From positions 1 to 46,227 of the forward strand of contig CAYSPJ010000029.1 in NCBI GenBank assembly GCA_964432875.1: a DNA stretch of 46,227 bases. The letters are read 5' to 3'. Below are positions 17,756-26,572 of this stretch, piece after piece. Each line of letters opens with the position of its first letter. The stretch's first letter is position 1. The notes under the pieces are model-generated. The model had not been told where the DNA came from, ran no database searches, and saw nothing but the letters and a program-made list of their open reading frames with translations. The position numbers and the translations under genes are program-made. The stretch is from JACJYE01 sp964432875. GTDB lineage: Bacteria > Bacteroidota > Bacteroidia > Chitinophagales > Saprospiraceae.

Positions 17756-18175
17756 TTACTTTTTGAATTGCGGATAAGGCACAAACTCCGTCTCGCCTGG
17801 TACCCTTGGAAAACGTTGATTGATCCAAACCTCTCGGGCTTGGCTGAGCCTTTCTTTACTGGAAGAAACGAAATTCCAGTCGATATAGCGCTCCTCGGGA
17901 AATGGCTCGCCGCCAAAGATATATATGGTCGTGCCGGCCTCTATTTCGAACGTGCACATTTTACTGTCTTTGGCGATTAAAATCTGCTTGGGTTCATAGG
18001 TGTTCCCCTCGCTTTTGATGCTGCCTTCCAGGATGTACAAGGCGCTCTCGCCAAACAAATCGTCGCCGATATTCAGTTGTTGAGCCGTGGCGCTTTTGAT
18101 TTCGAGCTTGTCCAGGCTTCGTGCTTCGCGCTAAAACAGCCACTTCCCCGCTTGGGCTTCATCGTGCGGCCCCAT
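17756..18175 (-). pseudogene. Truncated pirin-family gene with internal amber stop
   Basis: The C-terminal ~125 codons encode a pirin C-terminal cupin domain: LFGESALYILEGSIK, FGGEPFPEERYIDWNFVSSS, RFPRVPGETEFVP. Pirins are about 230-300 residues with two cupins; the N-terminal cupin is missing. In the same frame, 14 codons from an ATG at 18175 (MGPHDEAQAGKWLF) run into TAG at 18131-18133 and then continue REARSLDKLEI. This fits a single TGG-to-TAG (Trp-to-stop) change. Together with the missing first half, the gene looks dead. A short internal product starting at the TTG near 18058 cannot be excluded. Confidence 0.7.
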
Positions 18176-18195
18176 CTTCCCTTCAAGCCCTGGAC

Positions 18196-18220
18196 AAAAA
18201 AAAGCGGGCTTGCGCCCGCT
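18196..18220 (-). terminator. Intrinsic terminator after aceA
   Basis: Stem AGCGGGC/GCCCGCT (18203-18209 with 18214-18220), loop TTGC. On the minus strand it is followed by a run of eight T. It lies 30 nt past the aceA stop. Confidence 0.85.
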
Positions 18221-18249
18221 CCCAATGATGTTATGTAGATTTTTCAGCC

Positions 18250-19536
18250 TCACCCCTGAAACTGCTCCTCCTCTGTGCTGCCGGCCATGGCCACGGTTGA
18301 GGAATGCCCTTGCTGCACCGTATTTTGGATATAATCGAAATACTGGGTGCCCACGAATGACTGGTGCTTCACCGCAGCGAAGCCCTCGGCTTGCAGGGCG
18401 AACTCGCGCTCCTGCAGCTCGCTGAAGCCCGCCATGCCGCGGGCCTGATAGGCTTTCGACAGTTCGAACATCGAAGTATTGAGGGCGTGGAAGCCAGCCA
18501 AGGTGATAAACTGGAACTTGTAGCCCAGCGCGGCCAGTTCTTCGCGGAAGCTCAGCATCTCTTTGTGGCTGAGGTTAGAAGCCCAGTTGAAAGAAGGCGA
18601 GCAGTTGTAGGCCAGCAGTTTGCCCGGGAATTGAGCGTGGATAGCACGGGCAAACTCACGCGCCTGTTCCAGATCAGGATGGGCCGTTTCCATCCAGAGC
18701 AGATCAGCATAGGGGGCGTAGCTCAGGCCGCGGCTGATGCACTGCTCCATGCCGTTGCGCACGTAGTAGAAGCCTTCAGACGAGCGCCCGCCCTCGATGA
18801 CGAAAGGACGGTCGCGCCGGTCGATATCGGAAGTCAGCAGGTTGGCCGCTTCAGCGTCGGTTCGGGCGATGAGCACGGTGGGTACGCCGGCTACGTCGGC
18901 CGCCAAGCGGGCAGCCACTAGCTTGTTGATGGCTTCTTGAGTGGGCACCAATACCTTGCCCCCCAAATGGCCGCACTTCTTGGCCGAAGAGAGCTGGTCT
19001 TCGAAGTGCACGCCGGCCGCACCTGCCTCGATCATGCTGAGCATCAGCTCGTAGGCGTTGAGGTTGCCGCCAAAGCCCGCCTCGGCATCTGCAATGATGG
19101 GTGCCAGGAAGTCAATAGCGCCTTGCCCGCTGACCGATTGGATCTGGTCGCGCCGCCGCAGAGCGTTATTGATACGCCGCACCACATCGGGCACCGAATT
19201 GACCGGGTAGAGCGACTGGTCGGGGTACATCGCTCCGGCCAGGTTGTTGTCGGCGGCCACCTGCCAGCCGCTGAGATAGACGGCGTCCAGCCCGGCGGTC
19301 ACTTCCTGCACCGCCTGGTTGCCCGTCAGCGCGCCCAGGGCGGAGACCACCGGCTGGGTGTGCAGCTTGTGCCAGAATTTCTTGGCGCCTTCCTTGGCCA
19401 AGGTGTATTCGATCGGCAGGCTGCCCCGCAGCTTGATGACGTCTTCGGCGGTGTAGGGGCGTTGGATGCCTTCCCACCGCGGATTGGTGAGCCAATCGGT
19501 CAAGAGTTGTTGTGTTTTGATGCCTTGCTGCTGCAT
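18250..19536 (-). CDS. aceA: Isocitrate lyase
   Basis: 428 residues, normal for bacterial ICL. Cleaves isocitrate to glyoxylate and succinate in the glyoxylate shunt. The catalytic KKCGHLGG motif is intact, with C188 as the general acid/base. Also present are the LSGWQVAADNN, ADAEAGFGGNLNAYELM and IARTDAEAA motifs for substrate and Mg binding. Downstream of aceB on the same strand (107-nt spacing) with a strong terminator after it, so aceB-aceA forms an operon that allows growth on acetate or fatty acids. Confidence 0.98.
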   Translation of the reverse strand: MQQQGIKTQQLLTDWLTNPRWEGIQRPYTAEDVIKLRGSLPIEYTLAKEGAKKFWHKLHTQPVVSALGALTGNQAVQEVTAGLDAVYLSGWQVAADNNLAGAMYPDQSLYPVNSVPDVVRRINNALRRRDQIQSVSGQGAIDFLAPIIADAEAGFGGNLNAYELMLSMIEAGAAGVHFEDQLSSAKKCGHLGGKVLVPTQEAINKLVAARLAADVAGVPTVLIARTDAEAANLLTSDIDRRDRPFVIEGGRSSEGFYYVRNGMEQCISRGLSYAPYADLLWMETAHPDLEQAREFARAIHAQFPGKLLAYNCSPSFNWASNLSHKEMLSFREELAALGYKFQFITLAGFHALNTSMFELSKAYQARGMAGFSELQEREFALQAEGFAAVKHQSFVGTQYFDYIQNTVQQGHSSTVAMAGSTEEEQFQG

Positions 19537-19578
19537 TTTTGTTTGTTTTTATGTGTGATGAGATGTGTTGCGAGTTGC

Positions 19579-19625
19579 GATCCCGCCTCACTACGTTCGG
19601 ACGGGATGTCACTTCGTTCCAGTTG
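19579..19625. repeat. Small dispersed repeat, copy 1
   Basis: A 47-nt sequence with CCCG...CGGG self-complementarity. It shares CGGGATGTC-n-CTTCG-n-TCCA-n-TTG and most other positions with 34980-35027. Both copies lie just past the 3' end of a minus-strand gene, as REP-like elements often do. Confidence 0.5.
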
Positions 19626-19643
19626 CGAGGGCTATGCTGCGCC

Positions 19644-21254
19644 CTACAATTTCTCATAAGCCGGCAGAGTCAGGAACTCCACGTACTCCTCCTCCTTCAC
19701 CAGCTGGTCGAAAAGGGCAACGGCTTCCTCGAAGCGGCCCTCGGCGAAGGCCCGTTTGCCTACGTAGCTTTGGATTTTCTCCAGCTCTTCCGGCAGCAAG
19801 CTGCGGTAAAGCTCGTAGGTGACGGGCCGGCCATCGTCGAGGCTCCCGCCGCTGTGGATCCATTGCCAGACCTGGGTACGGGATATCTCGGCGGTGGCGG
19901 CGTCTTCCATCAGGTTGTAGAGGGCGGCAGCGCCGGTGCCGCGCAGCCAGCTCTCGAGGTAGAGGATGCCGACGTTGATATTGAGCCGCAAGCCCGCTTC
20001 GGTGATGGTGCCCTCCGGCACGAGCAGCAAATCAGCGGCGGCGATGTGTACGTCTTCGCGCTTGTTGGCGATTTGGTTCTTGCCTGGCAAGTACTCGTCA
20101 AAGACCTCCAGCGCAATGGGCACCAGGCCGGGGTGCGCCACCCAGGTGCCGTCGTGGCCGTCGCTGGCCTCGCGCAGCTTATCTGCTTTCACTTTTGTGA
20201 AAGCCAGGCGGTTGGCCTCCTCGTCGCCTTTGACCGGTATATGGGCCGCCATGCCGCCGATGGCGTGCACGCCGCGGCGGTGGCAGGTTTGGATGGCCAG
20301 CAGCGAGTACGAGCGCATGAAGTGGGTGGCCATGGTAATCTGCGCGCGGTCGGGCAGCAGGAAGCCCGGCAGCTTGCGGAATTTTTTGATGAAGGAGAAG
20401 ATGTAATCCCAGCGCCCACAGTTCAAGCCAGCGGAATGGTCGCGCAGCTCGTAGAGGATTTCATCCATCTCAAAGGCGGCCAAGATGGTCTCGATAAGCA
20501 CCGTGGCTTTGATGGTTTTTTGGGGTATGCCCAAATAGTCCTGGGCAAAGACGAAGACATCGTTCCAGAGGCGGGCTTCCAGGTGGCTCTCCAGCTTGGG
20601 CAGGTAGAAGTATGGCCCCGAGCCGCTGGCTAGCAAATTGCGGGCGTTGTGGAAAAAGTACAGGCCGAAATCGACCAAACTACCGCTCAGGCGCTCGCCA
20701 TCGGCTAGCAGGCCTTTTTCCTCCAGGTGCCAGCCGCGAGGGCGGACCAGGAGGGTAGCATTCTTGGGGTTGAGGCGATAGGCCTTGCCCGTCTCCGCGT
20801 GCTCAAAATCAATATCGCGGTTGATCGCATCCATCAGATTGATTTGCCCCTGCAAGTTGTTGTCCCAGGAGGGGCTGTTGCTGTCTTCAAAATCAGCCAT
20901 GAAGCAGCGCGCGCCAGAGTTCAAGGCGTTGATGACCATCTTGCGGTCCACGGGCCCGGTAATCTCCACCCGCCGGTCCAGCAAATCTGGCGGCAGGGGC
21001 GCTACCGTCCAGGCGCTTTCGCGGATGTGCCGCGTCTGCGGCAGGAAATCCGGCAGTACGCCTCGATCAATCTCTTGCTGGCGACGCCCTCGTTCCGCCA
21101 GCAAAGCTATGCGGCGGCGGTTGAATTGGCGGTGCAATTCCAGCAAAAAACGCTGGGCGCCTTCGCTCAACACACGCTCATAAGCGTGGCGGTACGGCCC
21201 GGCTATAGATAAGCCCGCTACCTCTGGAAAAACTTCTAAAGCGATAGTATTCAT
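19644..21254 (-). CDS. aceB: Malate synthase (A type)
   Basis: 536 residues from the ATG at 21254 (MNTIALEVFPEV). An upstream in-frame ATG (21293) adds 13 atypical residues and is less likely. Condenses glyoxylate with acetyl-CoA to malate. Type A features: NSGARCFMADFEDSNSPSW, LLVRPRGWHLEEK with the catalytic arginine, TIKATVLIETILAAFEMDEI, and RWDYIFSFIK. Its partner aceA follows. Divergent from an ScfR/RamB-type regulator, with a 15-nt palindrome in the shared upstream region (21314-21328). Confidence 0.97.
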   Translation of the reverse strand: MNTIALEVFPEVAGLSIAGPYRHAYERVLSEGAQRFLLELHRQFNRRRIALLAERGRRQQEIDRGVLPDFLPQTRHIRESAWTVAPLPPDLLDRRVEITGPVDRKMVINALNSGARCFMADFEDSNSPSWDNNLQGQINLMDAINRDIDFEHAETGKAYRLNPKNATLLVRPRGWHLEEKGLLADGERLSGSLVDFGLYFFHNARNLLASGSGPYFYLPKLESHLEARLWNDVFVFAQDYLGIPQKTIKATVLIETILAAFEMDEILYELRDHSAGLNCGRWDYIFSFIKKFRKLPGFLLPDRAQITMATHFMRSYSLLAIQTCHRRGVHAIGGMAAHIPVKGDEEANRLAFTKVKADKLREASDGHDGTWVAHPGLVPIALEVFDEYLPGKNQIANKREDVHIAAADLLLVPEGTITEAGLRLNINVGILYLESWLRGTGAAALYNLMEDAATAEISRTQVWQWIHSGGSLDDGRPVTYELYRSLLPEELEKIQSYVGKRAFAEGRFEEAVALFDQLVKEEEYVEFLTLPAYEKL

Positions 21255-21313
21255 AGCACTATTGCATTTGGTTGTTTGTGGAACTGGGCACAAGATGAGA
21301 AGTTATTTCCAAA

Positions 21314-21328
21314 AGCGGAAATTCCGCT
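21314..21328. promoter_or_regulatory. Palindromic candidate operator between aceB and its divergent regulator
   Basis: AGCGGAA-A-TTCCGCT is a perfect 7+1+7 palindrome, placed 60 nt upstream of aceB and 110 nt upstream of the regulator gene. The position suits a dimeric HTH repressor or activator acting on both. Binding by the neighbouring regulator is inference. Confidence 0.45.
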
Positions 21329-21438
21329 AAATATTTTTTTTCCTCTTTTTGGATTTTTAACAAAAAAGGGCGATTTTGTGCGGCAGCAGGCCACACCAAA
21401 GCAGCAGCGCAGCATCACAAACCACCAAGAAGAGAGCG

Positions 21439-22944
21439 ATGATGGAACCGCAAGACACCTTAAAGATGATATTTGGCTTTAAAGTCAAGTACCTGCGCCA
21501 GCAGCTGGACGCTTCGCTGGAAGAGCTAGCGGAACGGTCGGGCCTGTCCAAATCTTATCTGCATGATATCGAAAAGGGCAAGAAATACCCCAAGCTGGAA
21601 AAAATCAACGCCTTGGCCCAGGCTCTGGAGGTGGACTACGATTTCCTGGTCTCCACCCGCGCCTCCAAGAAGCTGCAACCGGCCATCGATCTGCTCTCCT
21701 CCGATTTCATTAAGGAATTCCCGCTGGAGCTGTTTGGCATCAGCCCAGATAAGCTATTCGAGCTGCTGACCAATACGCCCGACAAGGCTACCGCCTTCAT
21801 CAGCACGCTCTTCAAGATTACGCGCAACTACCAACTGCAGCGGGGCCAACTCTATATGGCGGCCTTGCGCTCGTACCAGGATATGTACGACAACTACTTC
21901 GAAGAGCTGGAAGCGTCAGTGCGGTCCTTCCGGGCCGGCATCGGCCCGGCGGGGGCAGCCCTACCCTACTCTACCACCTTTTTGGAAAACCTGCTGCTCG
22001 AGCGCTACGGCATCCGCGTCGATCGCCAGGCAATGCTCCAGGAGAAAGCCCTAAAGGAGGTACGCTCCTTTTTCTCTTCCCCACAAAGGGTACTCTTCAT
22101 CAATCAGGGGCTGAGCAGCGCTCAGGAGAATTTCCTGCTAGGCCGCGAGCTGGCTTTTCAATACCTCCAAATCCAGGATCGCCCTTTCTTCACCCGCATT
22201 GTGGAGACCGAATCCTTCGAGCGCCTGCTCCACAATTTCCAGGCTTCCTACTTCTCGGTAGCCCTACTCATGGAAGAAAACCGCATGGTGGAAGACATCC
22301 GCGCCTGGGCACAAAAACCCGACTGGGCACCGGAAGGCTTCCTGGCCCTGCTTTCCAGATACGACGTCAGCCCGGAGATGCTGCTGCAACGCCTCACCAA
22401 CCTCCTGCCCCGCCACTTTGGCATCAAAGACCTCTTCTTTATCCGTATGGCTAGCGACGAGGGGCTGCGCCATTTTCAAATGACCAAGGAACTCCACCTC
22501 TCCCAACTACACAACCCCTACGCCAACGAGCTCAACGAGCACTATTGCCGCCGCTGGGTCTCCGTCAATATTATCAAGGAGTTAAAGGCTCAGCAATTGG
22601 CCAGCAACGGCAGCACCCTTCTGGCCCACGCGCAAATTTCCCATTACTGGCAAACGGAAAACCGCTATCTCTGCATCTCCATCGCCAAGCCTAGCCTGAC
22701 AGCGCCGGCACAGGGCGTCAGCGTCACCCTCGGCCTATTGGTCAATGAGAAACTCGGGCAGTTGTTCCGCTTCCTCAATAGCCCGAGCTTGCCTACCCGC
22801 CTGGTACACACCACCTGCGAGCGCTGCGGCATCACGGATTGCGAGGCGCGGGCCTGCGCACCGGTAGTGCTGGAGCGCGAGCAGCAGCAGCGCCGCATCC
22901 GCGAAGCAGCCTCCAGGCTGGCCCCGTGTAGAGCCGATTCATGA
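21439..22944 (+). CDS. XRE-family regulator of the RamB/ScfR (short-chain fatty acyl) type
   Basis: 501 residues from the first of two adjacent ATGs (21439, 21442). N-terminal HTH_XRE domain at about residues 12-66 (LRQQLDASLEELAERSGLSKSYLHDIEKGKKYP). The long remainder matches the IrrE/DUF955-like and ScfR C-terminal regions of RamB-type regulators, including a terminal cysteine cluster CERCGITDCEARAC. RamB of corynebacteria controls aceA/aceB, and ScfR proteins sense acyl-CoA status. Divergent placement from aceBA strongly suggests the same job here. The HExxH of a true ImmA/IrrE protease is not seen. Confidence 0.88.
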   Translation: MMEPQDTLKMIFGFKVKYLRQQLDASLEELAERSGLSKSYLHDIEKGKKYPKLEKINALAQALEVDYDFLVSTRASKKLQPAIDLLSSDFIKEFPLELFGISPDKLFELLTNTPDKATAFISTLFKITRNYQLQRGQLYMAALRSYQDMYDNYFEELEASVRSFRAGIGPAGAALPYSTTFLENLLLERYGIRVDRQAMLQEKALKEVRSFFSSPQRVLFINQGLSSAQENFLLGRELAFQYLQIQDRPFFTRIVETESFERLLHNFQASYFSVALLMEENRMVEDIRAWAQKPDWAPEGFLALLSRYDVSPEMLLQRLTNLLPRHFGIKDLFFIRMASDEGLRHFQMTKELHLSQLHNPYANELNEHYCRRWVSVNIIKELKAQQLASNGSTLLAHAQISHYWQTENRYLCISIAKPSLTAPAQGVSVTLGLLVNEKLGQLFRFLNSPSLPTRLVHTTCERCGITDCEARACAPVVLEREQQQRRIREAASRLAPCRADS

Positions 22945-22953
22945 ATCGGCTCT
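22930..22953. terminator. 24-nt perfect palindrome between convergent genes
   Basis: AGAGCCGATTCA / TGAATCGGCTCT, a perfect 12+12 palindrome that spans the regulator's stop codon and ends 4 nt before the stop of the converging TonB receptor gene. It probably acts as a bidirectional terminator hairpin. There is no T-run, so a REP-like element is an alternative. Confidence 0.55.
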
Positions 22954-22957
22954 GCCA

Positions 22958-25213
22958 TCACCATTCCACCATCACCCCAATACTCGGGATCAAGGTGCCC
23001 GACGCTGCGTTGATCTCTTTTATACGGTAACGCTGCTCAGGGCCGGGCGAATCCGGGTTGAGCACGACGGGGCCGCCGATGGGCTGTCCATTTTCATCCA
23101 GTGGCCGATCAAGCAAGAGCTGGGGGTTGGAGATGGAATTGCCCGTGAGGTTCTCGATATCGAGGAAGAGATTGAGGCTCCATTTGTCGAAGAACCACTT
23201 TTTGTCAATGCGTAAATCAACGGCATTGCTGGCCTGGCTGCGCAAAGTATTGAGCAGGCGGTAATCGGGGATGCCCCGCCCGTTGACATCCCAGTTGAGC
23301 GCCAGGGAAGAGGCTTCGGAGAAGGGGGTGAAAGGCAGGGCCGACTGGAAGCGCCAGTTGATGCCGATTTCCCAATCTTTGCCAAATTTCTTGCCTGCGG
23401 TGAGGTTGACGATGTGCCGGGCATCCCAGGATGAAGGGATGAAACGGCCGTCTTTATCCTGAAATTCGCTCCAGCCCAAAGTGTAGGCCAAGATACCGTA
23501 GAAGCCCTTGTAAAGGCGCTGCTGCACCAGCACTTCCAAGCCGTAGGTGCGGCCGTCGGAACGGGGGATGACCGGCTCGTTGCCCAATACGCCGAAGTCG
23601 CCACCCAGATTGGCCAGGGTAAGGCTATCGCGCAGCAGGAAGGGATAGTCGTTGTAGTACTTGTAATACCCCTCGATGGTGATTTTGGAATTGGCTGCAG
23701 TATTGTACTCCAGGCCCGCCACGAGGTGCTGGTTGCGCACAAAGCGGATGCCATTATTTTTGTTGACCAAAACGCCATCTTCCTGGTAGCCCAGGATCGT
23801 GTAGGGCGGCAATTGATAATAGATACCGCTATTGAAGTTGAAAGCGAACTTCTCGTTAAAGGCATAGGACAAGGAAAAACGAGGAGAGAACTGCTCCAGG
23901 GGATTGCTCAGCTCGGTGCTGTAGTCTGCCCCATCCATGCGGAAGCCGAGGGAGAGCACCAGGCGCTCATCCAGAAATTCACGGCTAGCCTGGCCGAAGA
24001 GCCCGTAGCGGTTCATCTCGAAAGCCGAGGAGAAGTTGATGGTCTGCGGCCCGGCCGAGCTGAAGATGCGGCTGAAAGTGCGATTGTTGTACTTGACGTA
24101 CTCGTAAGCCACACCATAATTAAGTTTGAAGCCGCCCTCCTTCAAGGTATGCTCGGCGCGGAACTTGTTTTCGATTTCCTGTGAGCGGTAGCGCAGGAGG
24201 AGGTTATCTTCCGAGCTGTCGTCGTTGCCGGCGTATTTTTCGGCCTCGTTGTTCAGCATATTGCGGCTCAAAACGAAGAGCCAGGAGCCTTTGTTGCCGT
24301 AGCGGCGGTAGGTCAACCCGTTGGTGTAGTTCCACTGGGGGCTGACGGGCAATTGGTCGAGTAGGAACTGCTGCTCCTCGGTCTGGTTGGCATCCAGGTT
24401 GAGGCGGAACTGGTCGATGGCACCCAGGCCGATGAAGGTCAGCTCGTTCTTGTTGTTGATCTTGTACTTGACCTTGGCCTGAAAGTCGTTGTAAGTCGGC
24501 AGGAAAGGCAGGCCCAGTGTCTGGAAGAGCAGTTGGAGATAGGAGCGCCGGGCCGAAGCGAGGAAAGTCACTTTTTCGCCGATAGGCCCCTCTAGCGCCA
24601 AGCCGATATCGGTAGCGCTAAGCATGAAATTGCCGCCGATGCGGTCGTCGCGGCCATCGCGCTGGCGGAAGTTGAAGACCGAGCTGAGGGAATTGCCTCG
24701 GTTGGCGGGGAAAGCGCCGCTGTAGAAATCCACCTCGCGGATGAAATTTACGTTGATCAAGCCCACTGGCCCGCCAGAAGAACCCTGGGTGGCGAAGTGG
24801 TTGATGGTGGGCACCTCCACGTCGTCCAGGAAGAAGCGGTTTTCATTGGGGGCACCCCCGCGGATGATGAGGTCGTTGCGGAAATTGGCGGTGGTCGTCA
24901 CGCCCGGCAACGACTGCACCACGCGCGAGATGTCGCGGTTGGCACCCGGGTTGCGCTGGATCTCCGCCACGCCGATGGTGCGCAGAGAGACCGGGCTCTC
25001 TTCTGTCTTGCGAAAAGGTGAAGCCCGNNNNNNNNNNNNNNNNNNNNNNNNNNNNNNNNNNNNNNNNNNNNNNNNNNNNNNNNNNNNNNNNNNNNNNNNN
25101 NNNNNNNNNNNNNNNNNNNNNNNNNNNCCTTTGATGATGCCGCTTTGGCCATGAAGCGCAAAGTGGAAGAGCGCGCATAATGCCAAGGTGGCAATAGATT
25201 TCGCAAGGTACAT
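22958..25213 (-). CDS. TonB-dependent outer-membrane receptor (N-terminal part interrupted by gap)
   Basis: Starts at the ATG at 25213 with a signal peptide MYLAKSIATLALCALFHFALHGQ. The expected carboxypeptidase-like regulatory domain falls in the N gap. To the left of the gap the plug domain is clear (DISRVVQSLPGVTTTANFRNDLIIRGGAPNENRFFLDDVEV). It is followed by about 580 residues of beta-barrel ending in the aromatic strand GVMVEW. The ligand is unknown: no SusD partner lies next to it, so this is not an obvious Sus-type glycan system. The 100-N gap keeps the frame only by chance. A CBM9-like lipoprotein is encoded upstream on the same strand. Confidence 0.92.
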   Translation of the reverse strand: MYLAKSIATLALCALFHFALHGQSGIIKXXXXXXXXXXXXXXXXXXXXXXXXXXXXXXXXXXRASPFRKTEESPVSLRTIGVAEIQRNPGANRDISRVVQSLPGVTTTANFRNDLIIRGGAPNENRFFLDDVEVPTINHFATQGSSGGPVGLINVNFIREVDFYSGAFPANRGNSLSSVFNFRQRDGRDDRIGGNFMLSATDIGLALEGPIGEKVTFLASARRSYLQLLFQTLGLPFLPTYNDFQAKVKYKINNKNELTFIGLGAIDQFRLNLDANQTEEQQFLLDQLPVSPQWNYTNGLTYRRYGNKGSWLFVLSRNMLNNEAEKYAGNDDSSEDNLLLRYRSQEIENKFRAEHTLKEGGFKLNYGVAYEYVKYNNRTFSRIFSSAGPQTINFSSAFEMNRYGLFGQASREFLDERLVLSLGFRMDGADYSTELSNPLEQFSPRFSLSYAFNEKFAFNFNSGIYYQLPPYTILGYQEDGVLVNKNNGIRFVRNQHLVAGLEYNTAANSKITIEGYYKYYNDYPFLLRDSLTLANLGGDFGVLGNEPVIPRSDGRTYGLEVLVQQRLYKGFYGILAYTLGWSEFQDKDGRFIPSSWDARHIVNLTAGKKFGKDWEIGINWRFQSALPFTPFSEASSLALNWDVNGRGIPDYRLLNTLRSQASNAVDLRIDKKWFFDKWSLNLFLDIENLTGNSISNPQLLLDRPLDENGQPIGGPVVLNPDSPGPEQRYRIKEINAASGTLIPSIGVMVEW
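25028..25127. other. Assembly gap (100 N) inside the TonB receptor gene
   Basis: The gap removes the region coding for the N-terminal regulatory (CarboxypepD_reg-like) domain. That domain normally needs about 250-300 nt, so the true gap is probably longer than 100. Confidence 0.99.
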
Positions 25214-25337
25214 CGTGTTGGTTTTGCTGTTGATTTTTAATGCTCCAGACGAAACAGCCCTATGGCAAGATTGTTTTAGGCTGCCACACCTAACACCACA
25301 GCCCCAAGGCAAAGCAATACCCCTACCCTGGCCCCCT

Positions 25338-26465
25338 CTATGGCAAGTGCCACAGCCGCCCCTCCTGATTGATGTGCCAATGGCCAGAATCCGGATCGGC
25401 GGCGATAATTTCAAACATCGTCGGCGTCACAGCCAGAGCAGGGCGTAAAGAATAGCCCGGCAAGCCTGCTTCTGGCAGCGTGAGCCGGTCAAGCGCATCG
25501 GTGTAGCGGCCGTATTTCTTGAAATGCTTCTCCTGTTGCAAGTACAACTGCCAAAGGGCCCACTTCACCTTTTCTGCGGGCTTCTCGGCAAAAGCCTCGT
25601 TGCCTTGCCCTGCGGTTTTATCTGAAAACTGCACGAAGCCCCAGGTCTCTACCTGATGCATATCCACCCGGCCCGAAGGCGACCAGACCCAGTTTTCCTC
25701 TGGCCAGCGTCGCTCTTCCCCGGTAGCGGGGTCCGTTTTTTTGTGGTATGCGCCGTCGCGGATATCCAAATGCCAGTCCACCCGGGAAAAATTAACGCGC
25801 CATTGCACGCCGGGGCTGGGCTTGGCGCGGCCGGGGGCCATTTCAATGAGGGCATCCCAGGGCATGGCCACTTCCAGGCTCCAGTATTCGTCTTCATCTG
25901 AGGGATCGTTTAGGGTGCCCTGCAGGTGCACCGCGGTTTTGATGCCTTTGATGTCCCAGCCATTGATGTATTTGGGGCGGATGGTATCCACCCGGTAGGG
26001 CTGGGTGAGCAATAAGTCCCAAATGGCGTTGTTGGCATTCATCTCAAACTCATAGTACCACTGCCCATCGCCATCGGGGTCGATGAATATCTCAAAATCG
26101 TCGTTGAAGTACATGATGGCGTCTCGTTCGGTTAGGGTAGCCCACAGGTGAGGCTCTTCAATGATGGCGGCGAAGTAAAAGTATTCCTCGTCCCACAGCA
26201 TCTTGGCGCGGGTGCGGTAGGCCGGCTCGGGCTTGAGCTCGCCCTCGATGTCTTCGAAGTACGCCGTCCAGGGAGCTGCCTCCCAATCGGCCTCGTCTGG
26301 CTTACCGTCAATAGCAATGGGCCCAGCTGCCCGGTAGCAGACATACTGCCGCGGCGCAAAGGGGATGGGGTGCTCGTAGTGCACCCGCTCAGGATCTGCT
26401 CCCGGCTCGGGCTGCCCACAAGCGGCAAGGAAGACGAAAGGCAATAGCGACAAAATTCTCATCAT
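25338..26465 (-). CDS. Lipoprotein with carbohydrate-binding family 9-like domain
   Basis: 375 residues from the first of two consecutive Met codons at 26465, giving a lipoprotein signal (LLPFVFLAAC). The body matches CBM9-like proteins of Bacteroidota: IAIDGKPDEADWEAAPWT, AKMLWDEEYFYFAAII, YFNDDFEIFIDPDGDGQWYYEFEMN, WSLEVAMPWDAL, WRVNFSRVDW. A C-terminal segment of ~95 residues includes a Trp-rich stretch (KVKWALWQLYLQQEKHFKKYG), common in this family. Likely binds glycans or a related ligand at the outer membrane. No catalytic domain is seen. Lies 124 nt upstream of the TonB receptor on the same strand. Confidence 0.85.
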   Translation of the reverse strand: MMRILSLLPFVFLAACGQPEPGADPERVHYEHPIPFAPRQYVCYRAAGPIAIDGKPDEADWEAAPWTAYFEDIEGELKPEPAYRTRAKMLWDEEYFYFAAIIEEPHLWATLTERDAIMYFNDDFEIFIDPDGDGQWYYEFEMNANNAIWDLLLTQPYRVDTIRPKYINGWDIKGIKTAVHLQGTLNDPSDEDEYWSLEVAMPWDALIEMAPGRAKPSPGVQWRVNFSRVDWHLDIRDGAYHKKTDPATGEERRWPEENWVWSPSGRVDMHQVETWGFVQFSDKTAGQGNEAFAEKPAEKVKWALWQLYLQQEKHFKKYGRYTDALDRLTLPEAGLPGYSLRPALAVTPTMFEIIAADPDSGHWHINQEGRLWHLP

Positions 26466-26572
26466 CGGTCCGTTTTGGCGCGAAGATAGAGAATTTTGCA
26501 CATTAGGCTCGTTGCGCTTGGGGTGATGAATGATGAATGCGGCACGAATGGGCTTTCAGCCTGCCCCCCCTT

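Noticed and set aside
19539..20633. Long plus-strand open frame of 364 codons
   Set aside because: It lies wholly antisense to aceA/aceB in GC-rich codons and has no domain; it is a shadow of malate synthase.
21376..21438. N-terminal extension of the ScfR-type regulator from a TTG at 21376
   Set aside because: The added residues lack family similarity; the ATG pair at 21439/21442 leads directly into the HTH domain.
22958..26465. Sus-like polysaccharide utilisation locus
   Set aside because: There is a TonB receptor and a CBM9-like lipoprotein, but no SusD homologue, glycoside hydrolase or hybrid regulator nearby.
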